Shown here piece after piece: positions 20,107-27,396 of a DNA stretch of 64,000 nt. A model generated the notes under the pieces. That model did not search any database. It was not told the origin of the DNA and saw only the letters and a program-made list of their open reading frames with translations. The stretch comes from Methanothrix harundinacea. Lineage in GTDB: Archaea > Halobacteriota > Methanosarcinia > Methanotrichales > Methanotrichaceae. Numbering within the stretch: position 1 is the stretch's first letter; every line of letters begins with the position of its first letter. The position numbers were made by a program, and so were the translations under genes. Location: the NCBI GenBank assembly GCA_002502785.1, contig DAQG01000024.1, positions 7,939 through 71,938 of the forward strand, in the 5' to 3' direction.

Positions 20107-20746
20107 ATCAAGATCAAAACGCTTTTCGTCAACTTCGCCATTGTAGGATAATCAAGAGCGACGAACCGTCAACAGGCGGTATCAAAGGGGCCGAAAGCTG
20201 CCAGATTGAAGCATCAGCATCGTCAATCTCGTTCTTCGATAAGCTCCGTTCGCCAATTTTTGCTATAATTTCTTATGCTGTCGTCTCATTAACCTTTCGG
20301 TTTTTGCCGATTCGCGTCGATGAATTTCCATCGAATTTGCTCCTTTGTGAATTAATTCACCTTTGTCAAGTCTCATCGTGATGATTATTCTGATCGCGGA
20401 TTTGAGCCGTAACGATTCTTAGCATATCGATTTTAGTTAATAAATCCCCGAAGCAGAATTTACATCGATCCAGGAGACCGCATAATCCTCGTGATCTTCA
20501 CATCACAACTTCCGTTTTGTTCTTTCGGATTCTTCGGAAACTTCAGTTTTTTCTGTATGGGCTCGAATGTACTTAAAAGTTGTGGCGATCATCTCGATGA
20601 GATGAAGCCGTTTGCTCAACTTTCTGTAAATCGGGCGGTGATCGCGTACATCAATGTCAATCTCGGCCATCAGGAATACTGCCAACCCCGAATTACAGCA
20701 AGGACAAAGACCAACAACAAGGGATCCTGGGATCGACAAAAAGAGG
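20107..20746. other. Intergenic stretch, AT-rich, carrying one copy of a 57-bp repeat
   Basis: No gene is supported. The left part should contain the promoter of the GT4 gene; 20220-20490 is AT-rich and featureless. The repeat at 20644-20700 lies just beyond the galT stop. Confidence 0.4.
20644..20700 (+). repeat. 57-bp interspersed repeat, copy A
   Basis: Aligns without gaps to copy B (25636-25692, opposite strand) with 47 of 57 bases the same by hand count. Shared blocks include ATCAATG, CGGCCATCAG and AATTACAGCA. It lies 47 bp outside the 3' end of the KaiC/glycogen operon. Confidence 0.6.
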
Positions 20747-21700
20747 TCAGACCTCCCGGAGCTCGGAGGCGGCCCTTTCCGGCGGCACAGTGTTGATGAA
20801 AATCCCGGTGTTCTTCTCAAACCCCGCCATCGTCGATATCGCTGGCTGAATTCTTATGTTGAGGTGGTAGCGACGATCGGGAAGCTGGCGGATCGTGTAG
20901 TTGTAGGGAGGGCCCGATAGTAGCCGATCGAGCCTTCTAAGGACCTCGCCCAGAACCTGGGCCAGGTCTCCCGAGTCGAGACCTTCCAGATCCGAAGCGT
21001 GCTTTTTCGGAATGATCCAGGTCTCGTAGGGTACCATTGAACAGAAGGGGGCGATGAGGACGAACCCCTCGTTCTCAAAGATCAGCCTATCTGAGGTCGC
21101 CTCCCGCTCGACTAGGCTGCAGTAGGGGCATCGAGGCGCAGAGGTTATCGCCTCCATCTCCCTGATCAAAACCGGGGGAACGAGGGGGAGGGCGACGAGT
21201 TGAGTGTGGGTGTGGCTGAGGGAGGCTCCCGCCACCCGCCCCCAGTTCTTGAAGATTGAGACGTACTCGACACCCTCTTGGGAGATGTAATGAATGTACC
21301 TATCTTTGTAGACGGAAACTAGCCTTTCGAGATCCAGAGGTCCGAACTTGGATGGATCGCTCTCGTGATCCGGGGACTCGACGATCACCTCGTGAAAGCC
21401 TCTGGCGAAGTCTGCTACCCACTCTTTCGTGGGCGGTTTTGGGCTCGGGGTCATGGCCGGATAGAGGTTGAGAAAGGACCGTGCCCACCAGTTCTTGACC
21501 CTCTCCTCACCGTCGGCATGAATGCCGTCTTCGGTGTATACCGCGACCGCCTGGGGGGTCAGCTCCTCGTTTCCGGGGCAGAAGGGGCATGTTTTGGGGT
21601 CGGATCGATCTAGGGTTCCGCCGTGCTTGAAGTCGGTGGGCCTCTTTCCCCTCTCGGCGGCGATGATGCAGTATTCGTCGAGGAAGTAGTGACGCCTCAT
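20747..21700 (-). CDS. galT: Galactose-1-phosphate uridylyltransferase-like protein
   Basis: A 317-residue HIT-superfamily nucleotidyltransferase. The Cys pair CPFCPGNE in the N-terminal half and CPYCSLVERE in the C-terminal half are zinc-ligand patterns of GalT; SLSHTHTQLVALP holds the nucleotidylation His-x-His and MVPYETWIIPKKHASD the second HIT-like region. GalT exchanges UMP between UDP-glucose and hexose-1-phosphates; some archaeal homologues act as phosphorylases, which sequence cannot settle. The ATG at 21700 overlaps the glycosyltransferase stop (ATGA); a much longer open frame upstream only shadows that gene. It is the last gene of the operon. Confidence 0.85.
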   Translation of the reverse strand: MRRHYFLDEYCIIAAERGKRPTDFKHGGTLDRSDPKTCPFCPGNEELTPQAVAVYTEDGIHADGEERVKNWWARSFLNLYPAMTPSPKPPTKEWVADFARGFHEVIVESPDHESDPSKFGPLDLERLVSVYKDRYIHYISQEGVEYVSIFKNWGRVAGASLSHTHTQLVALPLVPPVLIREMEAITSAPRCPYCSLVEREATSDRLIFENEGFVLIAPFCSMVPYETWIIPKKHASDLEGLDSGDLAQVLGEVLRRLDRLLSGPPYNYTIRQLPDRRYHLNIRIQPAISTMAGFEKNTGIFINTVPPERAASELREV

Positions 21701-22923
21701 CTCCGGGATGAGATCACCTTCTCGTAGATCTCCAGGGTCTCTTTGGCCGCCCGTGGCCAGTTGAATACAGCTAGGCACTTGGCCCTGCCGTTCTTTCCCC
21801 ATTCTCTCATCCTGTCGGGATCTTCCAGGACAAGGTTGATCCCCCAGGCGATGTCGCCGGGATCGTGGGGGTTGACGTGAACGCCGGTGGGTCGATCCGA
21901 TGTCGGATTGTCCACTATCTCCCGGAGGCCCGAGACGCCGCTGGCTCCGACGACGGCCGGCCGTTCCATGGCGGCGGCCTCGACCCCCACAATCCCGAAG
22001 GGCTCGTAGAGACTGGGAAAGACGCAGAGGTCGGCGAGGGCGTAGTGGTGGATCTTGGAATCCTGGTCCAAAAAGTCGGATACAACCTTCACCGATTCTC
22101 CGAGGGGCTCGGCCATCGACCTCACCCGATCTTCGATGGTTCCCTTGCCGACGACGAGAAGCTTCGCCCGAGGGTGCAAAGCCAGGACTTTTGGCATCGC
22201 CTCCAGGAGCTGGATCACACCCTTGACCCGCTCGAGCCTTCCGACGAAGAGGATCACCTCGTCTCCATCCTCGATGGCGTATTTTTCCCGAAGCTCCTCG
22301 ATCTTCTTCTGTTTCACCGCCGAGGGGCTGAAGACGTCGGTCTCGACGCCGTGGTAGCAGACTTCGATCTTGTCCTTTGGGATGCCGAGGCTTGCAAGCT
22401 GCTCTTTCATGGCCATGGATACGGTGATCACGCCGTCGGCGAGGTGGGCGCCTTTCAACTCCAGATCGACTATCTGCTGGTTTGGGGTAGATTCCCTTCC
22501 CACCTCGAGGCCGTGGACGTGGTAGATCAGGGGCAGGCCTTCGCTCCTCTTCGCCGCCATGCCGCCGGGCAGGCCCAGCCAGTCGTGGGCGACGCAGAGG
22601 TCGAATGGGCCGTTCTCCCTCAAAGAAACCGCAGCAAGCTGATTGTAGCTCATGAGGTCGAAGAGGAAAGCCACTCCGTCGCCCCAGGCCAAAGTTCGGG
22701 CTGAGAGGAAGGGCTCCCATCCGTCTCTCATAGGCTCTGGCATCTCCCTGAAGACGGAGATGCCGCGTTTCGTCTGCCTTCTCTTCAGATCCCCGTCGCC
22801 CAGGGTGAATACGGAGATTTTGTGTCCGAGGGCTGCTATCTCTCTTGAGATGGAGTCAGCGTAAACGCCGAGACCCCCGAAGACCCGGGGGGGAAACTCC
22901 AGGCTGAAGTAAGCTATCAACAT
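21697..22923 (-). CDS. GT4/GT5-like glycosyltransferase (glycogen synthase type)
   Basis: A 408-residue GT-B glycosyltransferase. It starts MLIAYFSLEFPPRVFGGLGVYADSI-like, with the glycine-rich donor loop seen in starch/glycogen synthases; the C-terminal half has VILFVGRLERVKGVIQLLEAM and VFPSLYEPFGIVGVEAAAMERPAVV. It starts 2 nt after the stop of the GT3-like synthase and its own stop overlaps galT. Two different synthase types side by side suggest one elongates and the other primes or modifies an alpha-glucan. This division of labour is inferred. Confidence 0.85.
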   Translation of the reverse strand: MLIAYFSLEFPPRVFGGLGVYADSISREIAALGHKISVFTLGDGDLKRRQTKRGISVFREMPEPMRDGWEPFLSARTLAWGDGVAFLFDLMSYNQLAAVSLRENGPFDLCVAHDWLGLPGGMAAKRSEGLPLIYHVHGLEVGRESTPNQQIVDLELKGAHLADGVITVSMAMKEQLASLGIPKDKIEVCYHGVETDVFSPSAVKQKKIEELREKYAIEDGDEVILFVGRLERVKGVIQLLEAMPKVLALHPRAKLLVVGKGTIEDRVRSMAEPLGESVKVVSDFLDQDSKIHHYALADLCVFPSLYEPFGIVGVEAAAMERPAVVGASGVSGLREIVDNPTSDRPTGVHVNPHDPGDIAWGINLVLEDPDRMREWGKNGRAKCLAVFNWPRAAKETLEIYEKVISSRR

Positions 22924-22925
22924 AA

Positions 22926-24770
22926 TTATTCGCCACCATCGTCAAAACCTCTGATCTCCGGAGGCATGCACTTGTCCAGCTCCGAGCTGACCATGAGATT
23001 CTTGTAGTATTCCAGGACCGGCTCGGTCCAGTTCATCAGCTTTGCAAGAGCAAAGGACTCCTCACAGAGGAGCCGATACTTCACCTGGTCTTCGAGGTAC
23101 GTCCAGGTGAAGTAATCCATGGCCAGGGCGTAATCGAGGATCATCTCCTGGTGGGCTGCATCGATGTTGTCGACGACGACTACACCTCCAAGGCCGGTCA
23201 CCAGGCGTTCCACCTTCTTCAGGGCGTCGCTGAAACCGCAGGCCCGGCTCACGATGCTGGGGGTTCCCTCCCTTCCGGCCTCAAGCCCGGTGAGAAGGAA
23301 GGGCTCGTACTGGGAGGGGAATATACCCGCAACGCACCCCGCCATGATCTCGTCCACCTTCATGTTGAGGCCGCCGTCGTCGGGTCCCACCCACTGGGGG
23401 TAGAGGACGGCCGAGGCGTGTCTCTTGCCCGCAGCCAGGCTCCCGACGTCGATCCCGTGATCGTGGATCATGTTGTTGAGCCTGATCTCTTCGCCCACCG
23501 GGACCTCGGAGGGCAGTTTGATGGGGAAGCCGTCGGGAAGCTTGTCCTTCGACTTCGGTCCGTGGGACGTGATGAGGAGACATACAACCCTCATCTTCTC
23601 TGCGAACCTCTGCTCGAGCATGCGGTGTTTTATCAGGTGGTCCTGGAGGAGGAGAGAGTCGAGGAGCTGAGGATAGCCCTTGTTCTCAAGCTCCAGACGA
23701 GATATGGTGAAGACGGGAAGGATATCCTCGGGATCGATCATCTCTCCTCCGAAGACCTTGTGGATGTTCTCAGAGAGGAACTTCTGGATCTTCTTTCTAC
23801 ATAGGTTCTTTTTCTTCCAGTCGATGTAGCTTACTTCCAGGTCGATCCCGTTCCTGATAACGATCCCGTTCAAGTTGTGAAATAGCATTGCTTCCCGCAT
23901 CGTCGAGTCCCCGACGAAGGAGACGACATCGGCGTACCGTGCGAGTGATTCGAGGGTGGCCATGCCGAGGGGGACGTTGGGGTCCCAGACCGCGTCGTGA
24001 TGAGCGATCTTCTCCAGAGACCGATAGCCTGAAGACCTTCCGGGCACGGTGGCGTGGAGGGTGGCCATCGTCCTGACGGGAACCCCGAGACACTTCAGCC
24101 TCGCGAGAGCGTAGAAGGTGGGAAACTCGTGGCAGTGGAGGGAGACTCGCATCTTCGGCATCACCGACATGGCGAACTCCGAGATCGCCTCGTCCCCGTA
24201 CTTCTTCGCCTTCTCCTCGCCGAGGGATACGAGGTACCGAACGAACTGGGAGACGGCGTAGGAGAGGCCCAGGTAGTGGGTGTACTCCGGACCGTAAGGG
24301 GCCCGTTCAAACGCCATCGAGTCGAGCCTCGACACCTGCCAGGCCTCGGTCTTTATGGCGTTGGCGAGGGTCATCTTCTGGCCGTATCTGCTAGTGATTA
24401 TCGAATCGTAATAGGCGGTGTTGAAGAGGAGGTAGCCTACCGGCACCCCGTCGACCTCGGTCTGGGCGGTCACCACGTCGATCCCCTCGGACTTGAGGTG
24501 ATCGAGGGCGGAGGTGAGCTCGTCGTTCATGTCGAGAGGTGCAAGGCCGTCAACGTCGGTGACCCTGGACTTGCCCTTGTTCCAGTCCGCCCCCTGGGTG
24601 GGGTAGTAGGGGCCCGCCACCAGGATTTTGAGGTCGCATTCGATCTCTTTTTTTGCTGCGAGCTTTGCCAGCACCCTCGCCTCGGCGTCGATAACGTTCC
24701 ATATCCCGCCCATCTTGTTGCAGACGGGGCCGCCCTCCTCCCCTGCCAGAACTACCCATCGCTTTATCAT
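22926..24770 (-). CDS. GT3-like glycogen synthase
   Basis: A 614-residue glycosyltransferase resembling the GT3 glycogen synthases of eukaryotes and some archaea/bacteria and not the shorter bacterial GlgA. Supporting segments are GEEGGPVCNKMGGIWNVIDAEA at the N-terminus, VSLHCHEFPTFYALARLK, TLHATVPGRSSGYRSLEKIAHHDAVW, IRNGIDLE, and DILPVFTISRLELENKGYPQ; the C-terminal donor site reads FPSQYEPFLLTGLEAGREGTPSIVS. It should add glucosyl units from UDP-glucose (made by GalU) to alpha-1,4-glucan. It follows the KaiC-like gene by 23 nt. Confidence 0.85.
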   Translation of the reverse strand: MIKRWVVLAGEEGGPVCNKMGGIWNVIDAEARVLAKLAAKKEIECDLKILVAGPYYPTQGADWNKGKSRVTDVDGLAPLDMNDELTSALDHLKSEGIDVVTAQTEVDGVPVGYLLFNTAYYDSIITSRYGQKMTLANAIKTEAWQVSRLDSMAFERAPYGPEYTHYLGLSYAVSQFVRYLVSLGEEKAKKYGDEAISEFAMSVMPKMRVSLHCHEFPTFYALARLKCLGVPVRTMATLHATVPGRSSGYRSLEKIAHHDAVWDPNVPLGMATLESLARYADVVSFVGDSTMREAMLFHNLNGIVIRNGIDLEVSYIDWKKKNLCRKKIQKFLSENIHKVFGGEMIDPEDILPVFTISRLELENKGYPQLLDSLLLQDHLIKHRMLEQRFAEKMRVVCLLITSHGPKSKDKLPDGFPIKLPSEVPVGEEIRLNNMIHDHGIDVGSLAAGKRHASAVLYPQWVGPDDGGLNMKVDEIMAGCVAGIFPSQYEPFLLTGLEAGREGTPSIVSRACGFSDALKKVERLVTGLGGVVVVDNIDAAHQEMILDYALAMDYFTWTYLEDQVKYRLLCEESFALAKLMNWTEPVLEYYKNLMVSSELDKCMPPEIRGFDDGGE

Positions 24771-24793
24771 GACCGATCAGACCTCCTGCCGAT

Positions 24794-25522
24794 TTATGGG
24801 TAGGGCGAAAGGGTGGAGACCGCCAGTCCGTCGTCGGAGATGTCGAGGACCCTTATGCTGTTCGCGATCCTGGAACCCCTCATCTTCATTATGTAGATCG
24901 AACGGACCATGTTGTTTCCGATCCTCTCCCTGTTCAAAATGGTGCAGGAGTCCGCCCCGTACTCCATGATCTGGGTCATGCCGAAAGCCGCGCCGATGGT
25001 GATCAGCGCCGTAACTCCCAGAGACCTCAAGTTGCCGAAGAGGTCGTCGGCAAGAGACCTCATCACGAAGGGCGACTCGACGGCGGTAAAGAAGGCCATG
25101 AGGTCGTCGATCAGTATCCGCTGGGGCTTTTCCTCTCGCACCTTCTTGTCCACAAGTTTTCTGAAGTTTATCAGGAACTCTGTGGGGTCGGTCTCGATGC
25201 TTTTCTGGAGCCTGAGAACGGGGTCGGTGACGTCCACCACGACGAGCTTTCCCTCCTCCTCCAGCTTCCAGAAGTCCCACTTGAATGACGAGTACATCTC
25301 TTTTTTCAGGTACTCGGCGCTCTCCGAGGGCATGATGATCATCCCTTTCTCGCCGTTCTTGATCCCCTCGTATATGAACTGGGAGGCGAAGACAGTCTTA
25401 CCGCTTCCCGATGCCCCCGTAACGGTATTGACGGTCCCCCTGTGAAATCCTCCGTTCACCAGGTCGTCAAATCCCGGTATACCCGAAGGAACCTTCTCAT
25501 ATGATTTTGATGATTCGTCCAC
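24794..25522 (-). CDS. KaiC-like RecA-superfamily ATPase
   Basis: A 242-residue single-domain KaiC/RadA-type ATPase. VPSGIPGFDDLVNGGF is the family opening; Walker A GASGSGKT lies at residues 36-43, Walker B is RILIDDLMAFF, and the C-terminal part ends IRVLDISDDGLAVSTLSPYP. Single-domain archaeal KaiC proteins are thought to be regulators that phosphorylate or signal, but few are characterised. GTG start 5-6 nt after AGGAGGGG. As first gene of an operon with two glucan synthases and galT, it may tune carbon storage; that is inference. Confidence 0.88.
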   Translation of the reverse strand: MDESSKSYEKVPSGIPGFDDLVNGGFHRGTVNTVTGASGSGKTVFASQFIYEGIKNGEKGMIIMPSESAEYLKKEMYSSFKWDFWKLEEEGKLVVVDVTDPVLRLQKSIETDPTEFLINFRKLVDKKVREEKPQRILIDDLMAFFTAVESPFVMRSLADDLFGNLRSLGVTALITIGAAFGMTQIMEYGADSCTILNRERIGNNMVRSIYIMKMRGSRIANSIRVLDISDDGLAVSTLSPYP

Positions 25523-25557
25523 TTTTTCCCCTCCTGGATGTCTCTATTCGCCCGAGA

Positions 25558-25575
25558 GTAATTATTTTTATCGGT
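25558..25575 (-). promoter_or_regulatory. Probable promoter of the KaiC/glycogen operon
   Basis: On the minus strand CGATAAAAATAATTA matches BRE/TATA consensus. Its distance gives a leader of about 20 nt that still includes the AGGAGGGG ribosome-binding site of the KaiC-like gene. Confidence 0.5.
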
Positions 25576-25635
25576 GAAAGGCAAAAGATTTTCGTCTCGA
25601 AATTCGTCCTCACCATACAGGCAGTGTATCGGATT

Positions 25636-25692
25636 TGCTGTAATTTGGAGTTAGTATTATTTCTGATGGCCGCGATTATCATTGATATACGC
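25636..25692 (-). repeat. 57-bp interspersed repeat, copy B
   Basis: Inverted relative to copy A (20644-20700). It lies about 60 bp upstream of the TATA element of the KaiC-like gene, so the two copies bracket the whole operon. Differences between copies do not concentrate at third codon positions in either frame, so this does not look like a conserved coding segment. Confidence 0.6.
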
Positions 25693-25752
25693 AAAGTCAA
25701 GAACTCAATCGAGTGATAATCGGTTGTAGGACTTACGCACCTGCTATGATAT

Positions 25753-25780
25753 ATATAGTTAATATCTATATTAACTATAT
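25753..25780. promoter_or_regulatory. Perfect AT-rich 13-bp palindrome (operator or promoter)
   Basis: ATATAGTTAATAT and ATATTAACTATAT are exact reverse complements separated by CT. The element contains TATA-like sequence and lies 33 bp before the ATG of a 58-codon gene, so a regulator bound here would cover the core promoter. The repeat is low-complexity, which lowers its significance. Confidence 0.45.
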
Positions 25781-25812
25781 CTGCTCGCTCCCTAAGGGCG
25801 GGAGATCACCAC

Positions 25813-25989
25813 ATGAGCAGTGAGGTGGGAAAGAAGGCCGAAATCACCTTCAAATTTTTCATCTCCAAAAAGGAACCGGTGGTGTGTGCCCGCAGCACAG
25901 AAGTGGCCCTGCCGGGTGGAAGCTGGATAGGCCCTTGCCCGTCCTCCGGTGACCATATTTTGGCTCAATTTGGGCTAAATCTTGGCTGA
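25813..25989 (+). CDS. Possible small protein of 58 residues
   Basis: An ATG preceded by GGGAG (8 nt spacing) opens a 58-codon frame: it begins MSSEVGKKAEITFKFFISKK and contains two cysteines (Cys25, Cys42) and a GGSWIGPCPSSGD turn-rich segment. Codon use is mixed and looks coding. CTCCC and GGGAG just before the start could pair and hide the ribosome-binding site. No family is recognised. It lies between the palindrome and the glutamate synthase operon, 262 bp upstream of the latter, on the same strand. Confidence 0.4.
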   Translation: MSSEVGKKAEITFKFFISKKEPVVCARSTEVALPGGSWIGPCPSSGDHILAQFGLNLG

Positions 25990-26254
25990 TATTTGGGCAC
26001 ACCTTTTTATATCTTTAAGACAACAATACAACGGGAAAACGTCCTGGATTGTGCCGTAAAGGTCCCGAGATCGTCGAGATTTGCACATGCAGGCGGCATC
26101 TCCAAAAAAATGTCTGCATCGGCCAGCTGGGTTTATCGGCCAGGTTCATAATTGTTATGAACATTTCTCAACGTTTCTCAAATAGCTATAAAACATTTAT
26201 TGTAATCACTTCAAGGCTGCACGTCATCGATTCAGGAACGATCAGGCCGATTTG
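25990..26254 (+). promoter_or_regulatory. Upstream region of the glutamate synthase-formate operon
   Basis: No gene. CTATAAAACATTTATT near 26189-26204 is a good TATA candidate and would give a leader of about 30-40 nt. A 19-bp palindrome lies some 25-30 bp upstream of it. CGGCCAG is repeated at 26120 and 26137. I did not see a GGAA-N6-TTCC NrpR-type nitrogen operator. Confidence 0.45.
26144..26162. promoter_or_regulatory. Palindrome GTTCATAA-TTG-TTATGAAC
   Basis: Two perfect 8-bp arms around a 3-bp centre, about one or two helical turns upstream of the TATA candidate. The size and symmetry fit a dimeric helix-turn-helix regulator, more likely an activator given its position; the regulator is unknown. 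Confidence 0.5.
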
Positions 26255-27394
26255 ATGGAGTTTAAGATTATTATGCCAAGGATTAGAAGAGAATTATACA
26301 ATAAAGAGATCTGTGCCTGCTCCATCTTCGGGGCCATGAACCGGGATGGTGAGCGCTTTACCGGAGCTGGCGTCATGAAGGCGATAGCCAACATGCACGT
26401 CCGAGGCAACGGTCTTGGTGGAGGGTTTGCAGCCTATGGCATATACCCGCAGTACAAGGATTACTACGCCTTCCACCTCATGTTCACAGGCCATAACCTG
26501 CAGGCCAAACTCTCCGCCAAAAAGGAATTGGACGCCTTTCTCTGCCAGAACTTCGACGTGGTCTACGATGAAGAGATCCCCCACGGCGATGAGGCAACGG
26601 TAAGCGATCCCCCCCTGGTATGGCGCTACTTCGTTCTTCCCAATAAGCAGGGCGAGGACGCCAAGCTCTCCGATGAGGATTACATCGTGGGCAAGGTCAT
26701 GGTGGTGAACACAAAAATCGAGAACGCCTACGTCTTCAGTTCCGGCAAAAACATGGGCTGCTTCAAGGGTGTCGGCTACCCCGAGGACATCGGAGAGTAC
26801 TTCATGCTCGACAAGCTCTACCGAGCTCACACCTGGACGGTCCACGGCCGCTTTCCCACCAACACCCAGGCCTGGTGGGGCGGAGCCCACCCCTTCAGCC
26901 TCCTGGATACGACTGTCGTTCACAACGGCGAGGTCTCCTCTTACGGCACCAACCGCTGGTACCTGGAGATGTACGGCTACGCATGCACCCTGCAGACGGA
27001 CACGGAGGTCATAGCCTACGCCGCAGACCTGCTCATGAGAAGACAGAAGCTTCCCATCGATATCGTGGCCAAGATCCTCGCCCCGCCCATCTGGAACGCC
27101 ATCGACCAGATGAACGAGAAGGAGAAGAAACTTCTCACCACATTGAGGATGGTCTACGCCCCTCTGCTCATGAACGGACCGTTTGCTGTGATCATAGGTC
27201 AGACGGGAAAGATGATCGGCCTCACGGACAGAATCAGGCTTCGACCCATCACCGCAGCCACTAGAGGAGAGATGTTCTACATCTCCTCAGAAGAAGCATC
27301 AATTAGACTTATCTCGCCACAGCTTGACCGCGTCTGGACGCCTAACGGAGGAGAACCGGTCGTAGGCGAACTAAATAGCATGAGGAAGGTTTAG
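26255..27394 (+). CDS. Glutamate synthase, class II amidotransferase subunit
   Basis: About 379 residues. This is the stand-alone archaeal equivalent of the N-terminal GATase domain of glutamate synthase, which releases ammonia from glutamine. The nucleophile region is CACSIFGAM near the start; HTWTVHGRFPTNTQAWWGGAHP and VVHNGEVSSYG are the glutamine-binding segments, and TLQTDTEVIAY is the late family motif. The nucleophile cysteine is not at position 2, as usual for this archaeal group, so cleavage of a short leader is expected. ATG 26255, TTG 26252 and ATG 26273 are all open and none has a strong Shine-Dalgarno site. The synthase subunit follows after 2 nt. Confidence 0.9.
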   Translation: MEFKIIMPRIRRELYNKEICACSIFGAMNRDGERFTGAGVMKAIANMHVRGNGLGGGFAAYGIYPQYKDYYAFHLMFTGHNLQAKLSAKKELDAFLCQNFDVVYDEEIPHGDEATVSDPPLVWRYFVLPNKQGEDAKLSDEDYIVGKVMVVNTKIENAYVFSSGKNMGCFKGVGYPEDIGEYFMLDKLYRAHTWTVHGRFPTNTQAWWGGAHPFSLLDTTVVHNGEVSSYGTNRWYLEMYGYACTLQTDTEVIAYAADLLMRRQKLPIDIVAKILAPPIWNAIDQMNEKEKKLLTTLRMVYAPLLMNGPFAVIIGQTGKMIGLTDRIRLRPITAATRGEMFYISSEEASIRLISPQLDRVWTPNGGEPVVGELNSMRKV

Positions 27395-27396
27395 AA

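Noticed and set aside
21701..22720. Open frame extending galT upstream by 340 codons
   Set aside because: The extra part is Arg/Pro-rich and is simply the glycosyltransferase gene read in another frame; the ATGA overlap at 21700 gives a proper galT start.
25728..25746. GTAGGACTTACGCACCTGC, resembling an insertion-sequence end
   Set aside because: I found no complementary end, transposase or duplicated target in the window.
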